A stretch of 64,000 nt of DNA, taken from Stomorhina lunata. Lineage: Eukaryota; Arthropoda; Insecta; Diptera; Rhiniidae. The DNA is taken from positions 34,854,218 to 34,918,217 of the forward strand of contig OW121742.1 of NCBI GenBank assembly GCA_933228675.1. The letters run 5' to 3'. Below are positions 46,235 to 56,890 of this stretch, one piece after another (position 1 is the first letter of the stretch; every line of letters begins with the position of its first letter). A model generated the notes under the pieces. The model was not told the origin of the DNA. It did no database searches and was given only the letters and a program-made list of their open reading frames with translations. Made by a program: the position numbers and the translations under genes.

Positions 46235-47530
46235 AAGAGTGTTCTAAAAAAATATGCATTTACTATTTTAGACAAAATTTATCCATAGTGCAAGAAATAA
46301 TTTATTTTTTGATCAAGTTATTTTCTATAGATATGTCAGATACTATTATTCTAGAAATTATTAATTTTCAATAGTTATTTCAATCAAAATGGACTGCGAA
46401 AAAAAAGTTCTTGAAAATATAATTAAAACTTTTAAAAAAAATCCGTCATGGACTTTTAAAAAAATAGTTAAAAATTTGAAAGTTGACCCTCGAACGGTTT
46501 CTAATGCCATCAGACGGTATAAGGAAAACCTGAGCATTGAAAGAAAACCTGGATCAGGGAGGAAAAAAGGTCCTACAGATATTGGTAAGGCAAAATAAGT
46601 CGAGCGACTCTTTCGAAGAGCGCCTAACACTTCTTTAAGAAAAGCAGCTCGTACGGTGAAATGTTCTACGAATTTTGCACATAGAGTCAAAGCTTATGCT
46701 GGACTGAAGACATACAAAGTCCAAAAGGTTCCAGATCGCAATGCTATAAAGAACTTAGAAGCAAAAAAACGAGCGAAAAAATTGAAGTCTGATTTTATAA
46801 AAAAATACACCTGTTGTGTGATGGATGATGAAACATACGTACTGGCAGACTTTTCTCAACTTCCTGGTCAAGATTTTTATGTTGCTGATAAACGGGGCAA
46901 TGTTCGGCAAGAGTTTCGCACAAAAAAACAAACAAAATTCCCTAAGAAGTTTCTCGTGTGGCAAGCTATTTGCAGTTGTGGCAAAAGAAGTAAAGTATTT
47001 GTGGCATCTGGCACAATAAACACAGAAATTTATATAAAGGAGTGCCTACAAAAACGGTTGTTACCCTTTTTAAGAGAGCACAGAGTGACTACATTTTTTT
47101 GGCCCTATTTGGCAGCATGCCATTATGGAAAAAAGGCACTTGACTGGTACTCAAAGAATAATGTCATTTTTGTACCACGAGAGGCAAATCCACCTAACTG
47201 TCCAGAACTTCGGCCTGTGGAAAGGTATTGGGCTCTGGTAAAAAAGGAATTTAAGAACACAGGAAAGATGTCCAAGAACATGTCCGATTTTAAGCGCAGG
47301 TGGAACACATGCTCCAAAAAGGTATCAGAAGCAACTGTAAAATCTTTAATGGGAGGGTTTCCGAAAAAAGTCGATAATTTTGCAAAACCCGAGTACTAAG
47401 TAAACATTTTAATGCTAAATGATTTTGTATTATATGTCATTATATTTGCGTATTTTGTAGAGTTTTTATATTAAAAGGTTTGATTTTTATTTAAGAAAAT
47501 CCAACTACAAATTTTATTTAGAGCACTCTT
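46235..47530 (+). mobile_element. DD37E mariner/Tc1-type transposon, complete ends, dead transposase
   Basis: 1296 bp. The left end is AAGAGTGTTCTAAA and the right end is the complement of AAGAGTGCTCTAAA. TA flanks both (46233-46234 and 47531-47532), the Tc1/mariner target duplication. One transposase frame fills the middle. Size and ends fit a full-length element. DD37E transposons of this type were described from mosquitoes as ITmD37E; family assignment is from the spacing and sequence style. Confidence 0.87.
46389..47399 (+). pseudogene. DD37E transposase, one stop codon and second catalytic Asp lost
   Basis: About 336 codons in one frame from MDCEKKVLENI to a stop after KPEY. A helix-turn-helix (KKIVKNLKVDPRTVSNAIRR) and a GSGRKKG basic patch precede an in-frame TAA at 46596-46598. 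The frame resumes VERLFRRAPNTSLRKAART without shift. First catalytic D lies in CVMDDETYV. The second, expected in WPDLA, is Y here (FWPYLAACHYG). The E of LRPVERYWA follows 37 residues after that Y. Two independent lesions make this copy inactive. No frameshift occurs, so decay is modest. Confidence 0.9.
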
Positions 47531-47557
47531 TATTTGTCAATATAATATTTACATATA

Positions 47558-48288
47558 CACTCAGAATATTATGTAAGTAAAATTAACTTAAAATGTAATT
47601 TGAAATGACTGAATATTCATTTAAAAACCGGTCAACTGACTTTTCATTCAAATTCAATAAATATTTCATTTAAATTTAACTGACAAATATTTAAACTACA
47701 TTTTCAGTTTTAAAAACGGAATATTCAGTTGTTTTCAAAAAAAATTGCTGACAAAAATTTAAACTACATTTTTAGTATAAAAAACGGAAATTTTCATTTA
47801 TTTTTAAAAAATTGAATGGTAAAAAACTACGTAAAATTTCCATAAAACGGACAATTTTCATTTGTTTTTATAATTAACGTAATATAAAAGACGAAACCAT
47901 AAAAAGGTTATATCCTTTAAGGCATCAAAAAACCAAACAGACAAAACAAAGTTTGTTGTTTGCTTAGGCCATACCCCGTGATAGGCGGCCAGTATTATAA
48001 AAAGTTTCTCCACTAAGCAAACCTAAGATACTTAAGGAAAACCAATAATTAAACAAATACGAATTATATTTGATACAATAATTGAAAAAATTTATAAAAA
48101 CTAAACAACTGATATTTTCAAATGTTACGGATTTTCAGTATTTTTTTGTAGGTTGTTTTTTAAACAAATGTATAAATATGTTAAAAATCAATTTTCATGT
48201 AAATTTAAATGAATATTCATTTGAAAACAACATAACCGAAAATTTCCTAAACAACATACATTCAGTTACTGTAATAATTTCCTGAGTG
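47558..48288. mobile_element. TIR element with CACTCAG ends (non-autonomous)
   Basis: Left end CACTCAGAATATTATGTAAG, right end the complement of CACTCAGGAAATTATTACAG; about 14 of 20 positions agree. TA borders each end (47556-47557, 48289-48290). The 731-bp interior is rich in GAATATTCATTT, AAACTACATTTT and related short repeats and has no gene. It lies 26 bp after the DD37E element. The superfamily is uncertain; the TA suggests Tc1/mariner. Confidence 0.6.
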
Positions 48289-48290
48289 TA

Positions 48291-49456
48291 CAATATAATT
48301 CTTTTTCATTTTAGCTAATTTTTCCTTATAGTCCCCACTACCGAAATCATTCGCTTAGAGTATTTAAAGGTCGGTCTTGACCTACCAAACTTTCCTACTT
48401 ATATTTTTTTTTTCTTCTTTCGCCTAATTGTTTGTTTATAGATGAATGAATATGAACGTTCATTAAGTATATTTTTTTTTTTGTAAAATAAAAACTTTTT
48501 AGGGACCAGAGAAGGGAAACTTGTTTCTTTGTAAAGTAATAGACAAAGAAATATACCCTCGTTCTCTTGGAATAATGTAGGAAACAATAATAATGAAAAA
48601 CAGCTGTTTCGAATTAATTTATAACAAATTTCTCAATATCTTGCTAAACACTTCCATTCGTAAACATTATAGTTTTCTTTTTGTTGTTAAATTTGCTGTT
48701 GTTGTTGTTTTTTTTACCAGTTTTAAACTATTAAGTAAATTACAAACAATTTGTGTTTTTGTTTATTTTTTCTATTATTTATGTCTATTTTTTTTAAAGC
48801 TTTTTCAGATTAAGTTGTACTTTTTACACTTACTCGCGAGTTTGCTGTCATTTACTCAATTGTTATTGGGCGCTTTATTTGTTATTATTGTTGTACTATT
48901 AGTGATCAAAAACCGGGAATGATGCCATTTAGATTAACAGTCATTCCTAACAAAAATACAATTAACAAAAAATAATTCAAGTGTTTCATTTCTTAAGCGT
49001 CATAATGTCTAAATACTTATGATTCATTCATTCATTCATAGTTTTTTTTTTTTTTTTTGTGAAAACTTTTTGTTTGAATTTACTTTTTAAGGTTGCAATA
49101 AACTTAAATGGTTTGAATACTAAAATGAAATTTATGAGTTTTTTTTTTAATGGAAGGAGAAAACTAAGGCACGTGAGCTTAATGTTTGTATTTGTTAAGA
49201 TAAAGTGATTTTCGGGTAATTAAATTTTATCTTAGTAGGTCATATTTGTATTTTGTTTTAACTCAAATGGAATGAATTACACTTATTTATGCTAAGCTTT
49301 CTTTAACTATTACTGTCGATTTAAATTTTCCATATTGTAAATAAGTTAAGAAACTTTAATTATTTTTCTTTCGAACCGGTACTCAACCTATACCCCATGC
49401 TCGGATTCGAAAAAGCATAATTCTTTATTTTTGGTGTACTTATCAATTAAACAATA
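48291..49456. other. AT-rich DNA, no gene seen
   Basis: A short GGTCGGTCTTGACCTACC segment near 48370 may be a decayed DINE-like end. A 109-codon plus-strand frame (48593-48922) is T-run driven and hydrophobic, with no motif; not called as a gene. Confidence 0.35.
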
Positions 49457-49458
49457 TA

Positions 49459-50371
49459 ATGGGTGTTTTTTTTAGAGGTATAGAACTTCGAATTGAAATA
49501 AAACACAAGAAAATCGTTTTAATGTCCATCAATTTGGCTTTATTGGAAGGATAATTTTATGCCATTAATGTTTAAATATGATTTCGGGCATGTGGCCGCC
49601 GCGGCTGGCTCGAATAAAGCCAATTCTACAGGTCCAATTTTCAACTACTTTTTCGAGCATATGGGGCCGTATGTTGACAATAACGCCACGAATGTTGGCT
49701 TCCAAAGTCCCCTAACGTTTCTGGTTTGTTGGCGTAGACGAGCGACTTCACATATCCCCAAAGAAAATAATCCAGTGGTGTCAAATCGCACGATCTTGGT
49801 GGCCAATTGACAGGTCCATTCCGCGAAATTATGCGCTCATCGAATGTTTCCTTCAACAAATCAATTGTGACGTGCGCTGTGTGGCATGTAGCGCCGTCTT
49901 GTTGGAACCACAACTCATCCACATTCATGCCATCCAATTGGGGAACAAAATAGTCGGTTATCATGGCTCTATACCGGTCTCCATTTATGGTAACTGACTC
50001 TCCAGCATTATTTCGGAAGAAGTATGGCCCAATGACTCCACCAGCTCATAGAGCACACCAAACAGTCAGTTTTTGTGGATGTAATGGCGTCTCAAGGGTC
50101 TCATGTGGATTCTCTTCACTCCAAATGCGGCAATTTTGCTTGTTGACGTAGCCATTCAACCAAAAATGAGCCTCATTACTGAACAAAATTTTTCGATGAA
50201 AATCAGCATCGAGATCAATCTCATTTTCGGCCCATACACCAAAATCACGACGCATTGCATGGTCTCGCGGCTTTAATTCTTGCACAAGCTGGATCTTGTA
50301 AGGTCGCAAGCCAAGATCTTTGCGCAAAATCTTCCATAAAGTTGATGGACAAAGCTCCAATTGCTGTGCAC
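49459..50371 (-). mobile_element. DD41D (rosa-like) element, 5'-truncated copy
   Basis: The right terminal repeat is intact on the plus strand from 49459 (ATGGGTG, a T-run, AGAGGTATAGAACTTCGAA), with TA at 49457-49458. Transposase sequence continues in minus orientation to about 50371, where homology to the 55.6-kb copy stops at GTGCACAGCAATTG and SINE-like sequence begins. About 400 bp of the 5' side are missing. Confidence 0.85.
49568..50371 (-). pseudogene. DD41D transposase fragment with TGA and frameshift
   Basis: Reads from AQQLELCPSTLWKILRKDLG through FSNEAHFWLNGYVNKQNC (the first catalytic D is N here) to a TGA after TVWCAL, at the position where the family has Trp before AGG. After that come FQQDGATCHTA and CDLTPLDYFLWG, with 41 residues between the two Asp. 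A one-base insertion near 49710 shifts the frame after KPETLGD. The TGA is shared with the 55.7-kb copy. Confidence 0.87.
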
Positions 50372-50379
50372 GGATAGTT

Positions 50380-50505
50380 GGATAAATAAATTTGGTCCAA
50401 TTGGAAAAAGGGATACTACTCTCGGACAATGAGCTGCATCCGATTTATTTTAAGCCTCTTGAAAGGGACCTACGTTTTAACTCCGGCTCCGAACAGCAAA
50501 TGCTA
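50380..50505 (-). mobile_element. tRNA-derived SINE, 3' body fragment
   Basis: Shares CAATGAGCTGCATCCGATT, GAAAGGGACCTACGTTTTAA and CCGGCTCCGAAC with the complete SINE at 54.2 kb but lacks the tRNA-like head. It lies between the truncated rosa-like copy and a DINE-like copy and is truncated at its 5' side. Confidence 0.75.
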
Positions 50506-50524
50506 ATGCTAAGCTTGATATATT

Positions 50525-51003
50525 TATACCCTTTACCACCATAGATGGAAAGAATATTATAAGTTTGTGCTGATGTATGTAACGCATAGAAATATTTGTC
50601 TTAGACCAACCTTTTAGTATAACAATAGGCTTAGAATCACTTTCTAAAATGATTTAACGATGTCAGTCAGTCCGTCCGTCTGGCTGGACCCCATGTAAAC
50701 CATGTTATCAAAGTACAGGTCGCAATTCTAAAATAACTTGATGAAATTTGGTACAGATCAGTTTTTTGATAGTGGACCATCATTGAAATTCATCAAAATC
50801 GGTCCACTATTCATGGTACCTCCCATAGGTCCCACTTCCCGGAATTGATATTTTGGCTACAAATATCAATATTTTTTCATGAAATTTAAAACAGATACTG
50901 CTTATGTAAACCAAAATCACTGTATCAAATTTTGTTGAAATCGGTCCACATTTGACCATAGCTCCCATACAAACTTTTCTGACAAAACGCACAAAATGAG
51001 ACA
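50525..51003 (-). mobile_element. DINE-1-like repeat, truncated, minus orientation
   Basis: Runs from CCTTTACCACCATAGATGG through GTCCGTCCGTCTGGCTGG and TCCCGGAATTGATATTTTGG to AAAACGCACAAAATGAGAC, where it meets the next copy in opposite orientation. Missing is the part beyond GAGACAAAAA. Confidence 0.82.
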
Positions 51004-51010
51004 AAAACAT

Positions 51011-51774
51011 GTATGAAAGTGCTATAGTCGGTCAAGCCCGACCATACAATATCCTTCACCGCTAAGGTCAAAGGTCTTCCTTTTACTGTATACAGACAAA
51101 TATTTGGTAAATGTTGCCATCATACAAACATTTCCTCAAAACTTATATATTTAAAATGTTTACATCATTTGGACTTATATGAGAGCTAGGGTCAAATGTG
51201 GACCGATTATCTCGATTTGGCAAATTGATTACAGTTGTTACAAAGTTTATGTGTGCAAAAAATAAACTTGAAATTCTTATTATCTTTAGATTTACAAGCG
51301 TTTTAGTGATTTTTGTCTCATTTCTTTTTTAAAGAAGATTTTGTATGGGAGCTATGGTCAAATGGACCGATTTCAACGAAATTTTGTACAGTTTACATAA
51401 GCAGCATTTGTTTTAAGTTTCATTAAAAAATATTTATCTTTGTGGCTAATATATCAATTCCGGAAAGTGGGACCTTGGTACCATAAATAATGGACCGATT
51501 TTGACGAATTTCAATAGCTAAGGTCCCATTATCAAAAAAATGATCTGTGCCAAACTTCATCAAATTATCTTTAGAATTGCGACCTGTAGTTTGATTACAA
51601 AGTTTACATGGGGGTCCAGCCAGCCAGACGGACGGACATCGCTAAATCGACTCAGAAAGTGATTCTAAGCCTATTGATATGCTAAAAGGTGGGTCTAAGA
51701 CAAATATTTCTATGCGTTACATACATCAGCACAAACTTATAATACCCTTTCCACCTATGGTGGTGAAGGGTATA
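51011..51774 (+). mobile_element. DINE-1-like repeat, near full-length, plus orientation
   Basis: Starts TGTATGAAAGTGCTATAGTC with the TAGTCGG/CCGAC hairpin and ends CCACCTATGGTGGTGAAGGG. All family blocks are present (GAGAGCTAGGGTCAAATGTG, GGGAGCTATGGTCAAATG, CCAGACGGACGG, TCGACTCAGAAAGTGATTC). It abuts the next copy at CAAGTAAGAAAG with nothing between. Confidence 0.87.
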
Positions 51775-51775
51775 A

Positions 51776-52511
51776 CAAGTAAGAAAGTGCTATAGTCGGT
51801 CAAGCTCGACCATAGAATACCTTTCACCGCTAAGGTCAAAGGTCTTCCTTTTACTTTTACTAAATTTTGCCATCAAACAAACATTTTCTCAAAACATATA
51901 TTTAAAATATTTCCATCATTTGGACTTATATGAGAGCTAGGGTCAAATGTGAACCGATTATCTCGAAATTTGGCAAATTGATTACAGTTTTCACAAAAAT
52001 TATGTATGCAAAAAATAATCTCAAAATTGTCATTATATTTAGATTTATGATCGTTTTTAGAGATTTTTGTCTCATTTAGTGCATTTTGACAGAAGAGTTT
52101 GTATGGGAGCTATGGTCAAATGTGGACCGATTTCAATGAAATTTGGGACAGTGATTTAAGTTTACATAAGCAATATTTGTTTTCAAGAAAAAACATTGTT
52201 AATTGTGGCCAATATATCAATTCCGGGAAGTGGGACCTATGGGAGGTAACATAAATAATGGACCGTTTTTGACGAATTCCAATAGCCATGGTCCCACTAT
52301 TAAAAAAAATTTCATTAGAATTGAGACCTGTACTTTGATTACATGGTTTATATCGGGGTCCAGCCAGCCGTCAAGAATGACGGACAGACATCGCTAAATC
52401 GACTCAGAATGTGATTCTAAGCCTATTGGTATACTAAAAGGCGGGTCTAAGGCATATATTTTTTTGCGTTACATACATACAAACTTTTCTTTCAGAACGC
52501 ACTAAATGAGA
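51776..52511 (+). mobile_element. DINE-1-like repeat, second tandem copy
   Basis: Begins CAAGTAAGAAAGTGCTATAG. Near 52482 it jumps from GCGTTACATACAT to ACAAACTTTTCTTTCAGAAC and AACGCACTAAATGAGACAAAA, so its terminal palindrome is replaced by an inverted middle piece. It is closer to the following copy than to the others (shared TATCGGGGTCCAGCCAGCC and GTCAAGAATGACGG). Confidence 0.85.
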
Positions 52512-53275
52512 CAAAACAAGTAAGAAAGTGCTATAGTCGGTCAAGCCCGACTATACGATACCCCTCACCACTTGGGTCAAAGGTGTTTTTTTCCTGTATA
52601 AAGACAAATATTTGCTAAATTTTGCCATCAAACAAACATTTTCTCAAAACATATATTTAAAATATTTCCATCATTTGGACTTATATGAGAGCTAGGGTCA
52701 AATGTGGACCGATTATCTCGAAATTTGGCAAATTGATTACAGTTTTTACAAAAATTATGTATGCAAAAAATAATCTCAAAATTGTCATTATATTTAGATT
52801 TATGATCGTTTTTAGAGATTTTTGTCTCATTTAGTGCGTTTTGACAGAAGAGTTTGTATGGGAGCTATGGTCAAATGTGGACCGATTTCAATGTATTTGT
52901 TTTCAAGAAAAAATATTGTTAATTGTATATTGTTAATTATATCAATTCCGGGAAGTGGGACCTATGGGAGGTAACATAAATAATGGACCGTTTTTGACGA
53001 ATTTCAATAGCCATGGTCCCACTATTAAAAAAAATGATCTGTGCAAAATTTCATTACAATTGAGACCTGTACTTTGATTACATGGTTTATATCGGGGTCC
53101 AGCCAGCCGTCAAGAATGACGGACAGACATCGCTAAATCGACTCAGAATGTTGGTATATATATATATATATATTGGTATACTAAAAGGCGGGTCTAAGGC
53201 ATATATTTTTTTGCGTTACATACATCAGCACAAACTTATAATACCCTTTCCACCTATAGTGGTGAAGGCTATAAA
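52512..53275 (+). mobile_element. DINE-1-like repeat, third tandem copy with TA microsatellite
   Basis: Starts CAAGTAAGAAAGTGCTATAG and ends CCACCTATAGTGGTGAAGG. A (TA)n run of about 18 bp sits at 53155-53174. It shares specific variants with the preceding copy, so one was probably duplicated from the other. Confidence 0.85.
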
Positions 53276-53524
53276 AATCACTAAAACGCTCGTAACTCCG
53301 AAGATAATGAGAATTTTGAACCAAATTTCGAGATAATCGGTCCACATTTAACCCTAGCTCTCATATAAGTCCAAATGACGGAAGCAGCTTAAATATAAAA
53401 GTTTTGGGAAAATGTTAGTATGATGGCAAAATTTAGCAAATATTTGTCTTTATACAAGAAAAAGAACACCTTTGACTTTTGTGGTGAAGGGTATAGTGTG
53501 GTCGGGTTTGACCGACTTTAGCAC
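53276..53524 (-). mobile_element. DINE-1-like repeat, terminal fragment in minus orientation
   Basis: Contains AATCACTAAAACGCTCGTAA, CGAGATAATCGGTCCACATT, AGTCCAAATGACGGAAGCAG and ends with the hairpin and TTTAGCACTTTCTTAC. It closes the 3-kb DINE-like cluster. Confidence 0.82.
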
Positions 53525-53679
53525 TTTCTTACTATTTTTTTTTTTTGTTATTGGAACAATCAGATAAAAAACATAATGAAAATGGTCTGAACTAAATCCA
53601 ACTGACTTTGCTACTAAAGATAAAATTGGTCTTGATCAATTGCAATTTCAAGAGTTATTTGAATAGACCCTTCTTAGAT

Positions 53680-54008
53680 CAGGGCCCAAAGTACCGCATT
53701 CGATATCGATCGAAATCTTAGATATTTTCAAAACATTTGTATAGCATACTTTTAGGATAATCAAAATTATTTAAAAGATGCTCAGTTTACTTTACTTTTT
53801 TTTTGTAGTTATTTGCCAAAAGATGACCAATAGTAAAAGAGTTTTAATTGAACTATATGTTTTTAAAAACGAACCAAAATAATGGATACCAAATTTCAAT
53901 AAACTTTTTGCATCGAAGTAACTTTGAACATCCCTAAAGTATACTTCACAATATTTGCTTAAAAGTCTGAGTTTTCGATCGATATCGAATGCGGTAATTT
54001 GGCCTCAG
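53680..54008. mobile_element. MITE with GATATCGATCGAAA terminal repeats, copy 2
   Basis: 329 bp. The left end is CAGGGCCCAAAGTACCGCAT then TCGATATCGATCGAAA. The right end is the complement of CTGAGGCCAAATTACCGCAT, again with TCGATATCGATCGAAA. Inverted repeats span about 40 bp. The interior matches copy 1 at 41.2 kb with several indels. TCA flanks both sides if the ends are trimmed to GGG/GGC; an 8-bp duplication is not evident. Confidence 0.8.
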
Positions 54009-54221
54009 ATTTGTTAAGTGATTAAATATAAATCATGTTGAAATAAAAACGAATATAAAATCAAAAATCTTCTAATCCTTATTTCACATAAAATTAATTT
54101 TCGTATAAAAATTCATGACTAAATCAGACTTTCAACAGTCAGACACTGCCAAAATCAAACGCTTATAAAAGCTGACACAAATTATAAGTCCGATTAAATT
54201 TTCTACATTTTTGGTTATATA

Positions 54222-54529
54222 TATATAATTCCCCGACAACATTCCAATTGGAACAAGGGGTACTTCTGTCAGACAATGAGCTGCATCCGATTCTATTTTT
54301 AGACTCATTGAAAGGGACCTACGTTTTAACGCCGGCTCCGAACGGCAAATGCATTAGTTAGAGAAGTTTTACATAGCCTAATACTCAATAACCAGTGGCT
54401 AGCTGAGTTATGAGGTGAACCGCCGATTTTTGAAAATTTATTTTTTTCAAGTGAGTCTAGCCAGGGATCGAACTTGGGCCTCTGGTATGCTAGGCGGATG
54501 ACTAACCTGCTATACCACGGCGGTTCACA
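54222..54529 (-). mobile_element. tRNA-derived SINE, complete, with 15-bp target duplication
   Basis: Minus strand. The tRNA-like head includes a box-A-like TGGTATAGCAGGTTAGTC (54500-54517) and box-B AGTTCGATCCC (54464-54474), the internal RNA polymerase III promoter. A body with CCGTTCGGAGCCGGCG and AACGTAGGTCCCTTTCAATG follows, then a TATATA tail. ATTTTTGGTTATATA occurs directly on both sides (54207-54221 and 54530-54544), a target duplication typical of LINE-machinery insertion. The box-B region recalls tRNA-Ala-like sequence but the parent tRNA is not certain. Confidence 0.88.
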
Positions 54530-54544
54530 ATTTTTGGTTATATA

Positions 54545-55593
54545 ACAATAAAATGTCAAAGCAAATTAATTTTAATATCATACTCGTACATAATATATTT
54601 GAGGCTGGTCAAGTACCAATTCACCACAAATATTTTTATAGCATTTATTGAAAAAAAAAAAAACAAAAACAAATTAATTTCATTAAATATGTATTAAAAC
54701 CCGTATTAAAACAAAAAACCACTAATAATTAAATCTAAATATAAAAATTCTAAATGTCAAAACCCCCAACTGAAGTCAACACGATCAGAATCACACTTCA
54801 AAAATAAAACATCATGACTTGACTTTAGCATTGACCATTTCGGTAAAACAAGTTCCTCAACAAATGACTAAAAAATGACAAGTATAAGATTTTTATTTCT
54901 AGAGAGTTTAAACGCACGCAAACAACTTTTATCGATCCAACGATCGATCAGTATTATCAGTTTTAGTCACTCAGATCAATACAAAGTTAAAAATTACTAA
55001 ATTCTATATTAATGTATCTATCACTTATAGTAGATATATTTATGTGTAAGTATTTTACTACTTTTTGTTTAAAAGCAATAATTATTAGGTAATTGCATAT
55101 GGGAGTATAATCAAATGCGGAAAATTCTAACAAAACTTTGACAAAAATGCAACAGCAACAACAATCGCCCACTACAACATCAAAAAAACGAAAAAATAAT
55201 AACAATATTTATTATTAAAAATAAATTTTCATATAAAAATGAGTGCAAAAAAATTTTAGATTTTAATTTATTCAGTTTTAGAAAACAAATTTAGTTTTAT
55301 TAACATGATTTATCTCAGGCAATTACACAAACGACAAAAAAACTACTTTAGTCGTTTTAATTAAATATATTTTTTGTTGTTTTGACTTTTGGCGTAATAA
55401 ACAAAAATGTCAGATTTGATAAAGATTTATTTTTTTGTTGTAGGAATATGTTAACAAATTCAAATTTGGTTTTATGAGTTTTAAAAAAGCCGCTTTTGCG
55501 CCGTTGTACAACTTTATTAGCATTTAATCATTATTGTTTTATTGAAGTCATGAAAGTGTGAGCCCGATATAAAATAAACAGAGATAATTATGG
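54545..55593. other. Unique AT-rich DNA, no gene seen
   Basis: No recognised element. The only longer frame (72 codons, minus, 54987-55205) has no motif. Confidence 0.4.
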
Positions 55594-55595
55594 TA

Positions 55596-56888
55596 TCTGG
55601 TGTTTTTTATTGAGGTATAGAACTTTAAGTTGGCATCACTTTTTTAACTGGCGGCCATTTTGTCAGCTGTCAAGTGATTAATATTTTGTTTGGTTTGCCA
55701 TTTCATCATGAACAGGTTGACAAAAGAACAACGCTTGCAAATCGTGCAAATTTATTTCGAAAATAATGGTTCAGTTCGCGAAGTTTACCTCAAGCTCCGT
55801 CCATTTTATGGTCGACATAATCGTCCATCAGAGTAATTAATTCGGTTAACCATGGATCGTTTTCGCACTACGTTTACTCTATGTGATAATACGCATCCGC
55901 AGCGACGTCGAACAATGTGCACCGAAGAAACAATTGCCGCTGTAGAGCAAAGTGTTGAAGAGGACCCGAATGAATCGATTCGCCACCGTGCACAGCAATT
56001 GAAGCTTTGTCCATCAACTTTATGGAAGATTTTGCGCAAAGATCTTGGCTTGCGACCTTACAAGATCCAGCTTGTGCAAGAATTAAAGCCGCGAGACCAT
56101 GCAATGCGTCGTGATTTTGGTGTATGGGCCGAAAATGAGATTGATCTCGATGCTGATTTTCATCGCAAAATTTTGTTCAGTGATGAGGCTCATTTTTGGT
56201 TGAATGGCTACGTCAACAAGCAAAATTGCCGCATTTGGAGTGAAGAGAATCCACATGAGACCCTTGAGACGCCATTACATCCACAAAAACTGACTGTTTG
56301 GTGTGCTCTATGAGCTGGTGGAGTCATTGGGCCATACTTCTTCCGAAATAATGCTGGAGAGTCAGTTACCATAAATGGAGACCGGTATAGAGCCATGATA
56401 ACCGACTATTTTGTTCCCCAATTGGATGGCATGAATGTGGATGAGTTGTGGTTCCAACAAGACGACGCTACATGCCACACAGCGCACGTCACAATTGATT
56501 TATTGAATGAGCGCATAATTTCGCGGAATGGACCTGTCAATTGGCCACCAAGATCGTGCGGTTTGACACCACTGGATTATTTTCTTTGGGGATATGTGAA
56601 GTCGCTCGTCTACGCCAACAAACCAGAAACGTTAGGGGACTTGGAAGCCAACATTCGTGGCGTTATTGCCAACATACGACCCCATATGCTCGAAAAAGTA
56701 GTTGAAAATTGGACCTGTAGAATTGGCTTTATTCGAGCCAGCCACGACGGCCACATGTCCGAAATCATATTTAAACATTAATGGCATAAAATTATCCTTC
56801 CAATAAAGCCAAATTGATGGACATTAAAACGATTTTCTTTTGTTTTATTTCAATTCGAAGTTCTATACCTCTAAAAAAAAACACCCAT
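55596..56888 (+). mobile_element. DD41D (rosa-like) transposon, full-length copy
   Basis: 1293 bp. Both ends carry GAGGTATAGAACTT about 20 bp inside, preceded by GGTGTTTTTT-type T-runs. TA flanks both ends (55594-55595 and 56889-56890). It contains one transposase frame and 3' sequence matching the 49.5-kb copy (GGCATAAAATTATCCTTCCA, ATTGATGGACATTAAAACG). Confidence 0.9.
55708..56781 (+). pseudogene. DD41D transposase, full-length with two in-frame stops
   Basis: A single frame of 358 codons from MNRLTKEQRLQIVQIYFENN to the C terminus MSEIIFKH. The N-terminal helix-turn-helix region (SVREVYLKLRPFYGRHNRP) is followed by an in-frame TAA near 55832. The second helix-turn-helix part is LCPSTLWKILRKDLGLRPY. 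Catalytic motifs are FSDEAHFWLNGYVNKQNC, FQQDDATCHTA and LTPLDYFLWG. A 12-bp in-frame deletion shortens the spacing between the last two relative to the 49.5-kb copy. TGA at 56311-56313 replaces the expected Trp in CAL-AGG, as in the other copy. Both stops are simple substitutions and there is no frameshift. Confidence 0.92.
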
Positions 56889-56890
56889 TA

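Noticed and set aside
48593..48922. 109-codon hydrophobic plus-strand frame
   Set aside because: Hydrophobicity comes from T-runs (Phe, Leu, Val codons); no signal or family motif supports a membrane protein gene.
54456..54520. Free-standing tRNA gene
   Set aside because: Box A- and B-like motifs are present, but the sequence is fused to a SINE body with a 15-bp target duplication, and the cloverleaf is imperfect.
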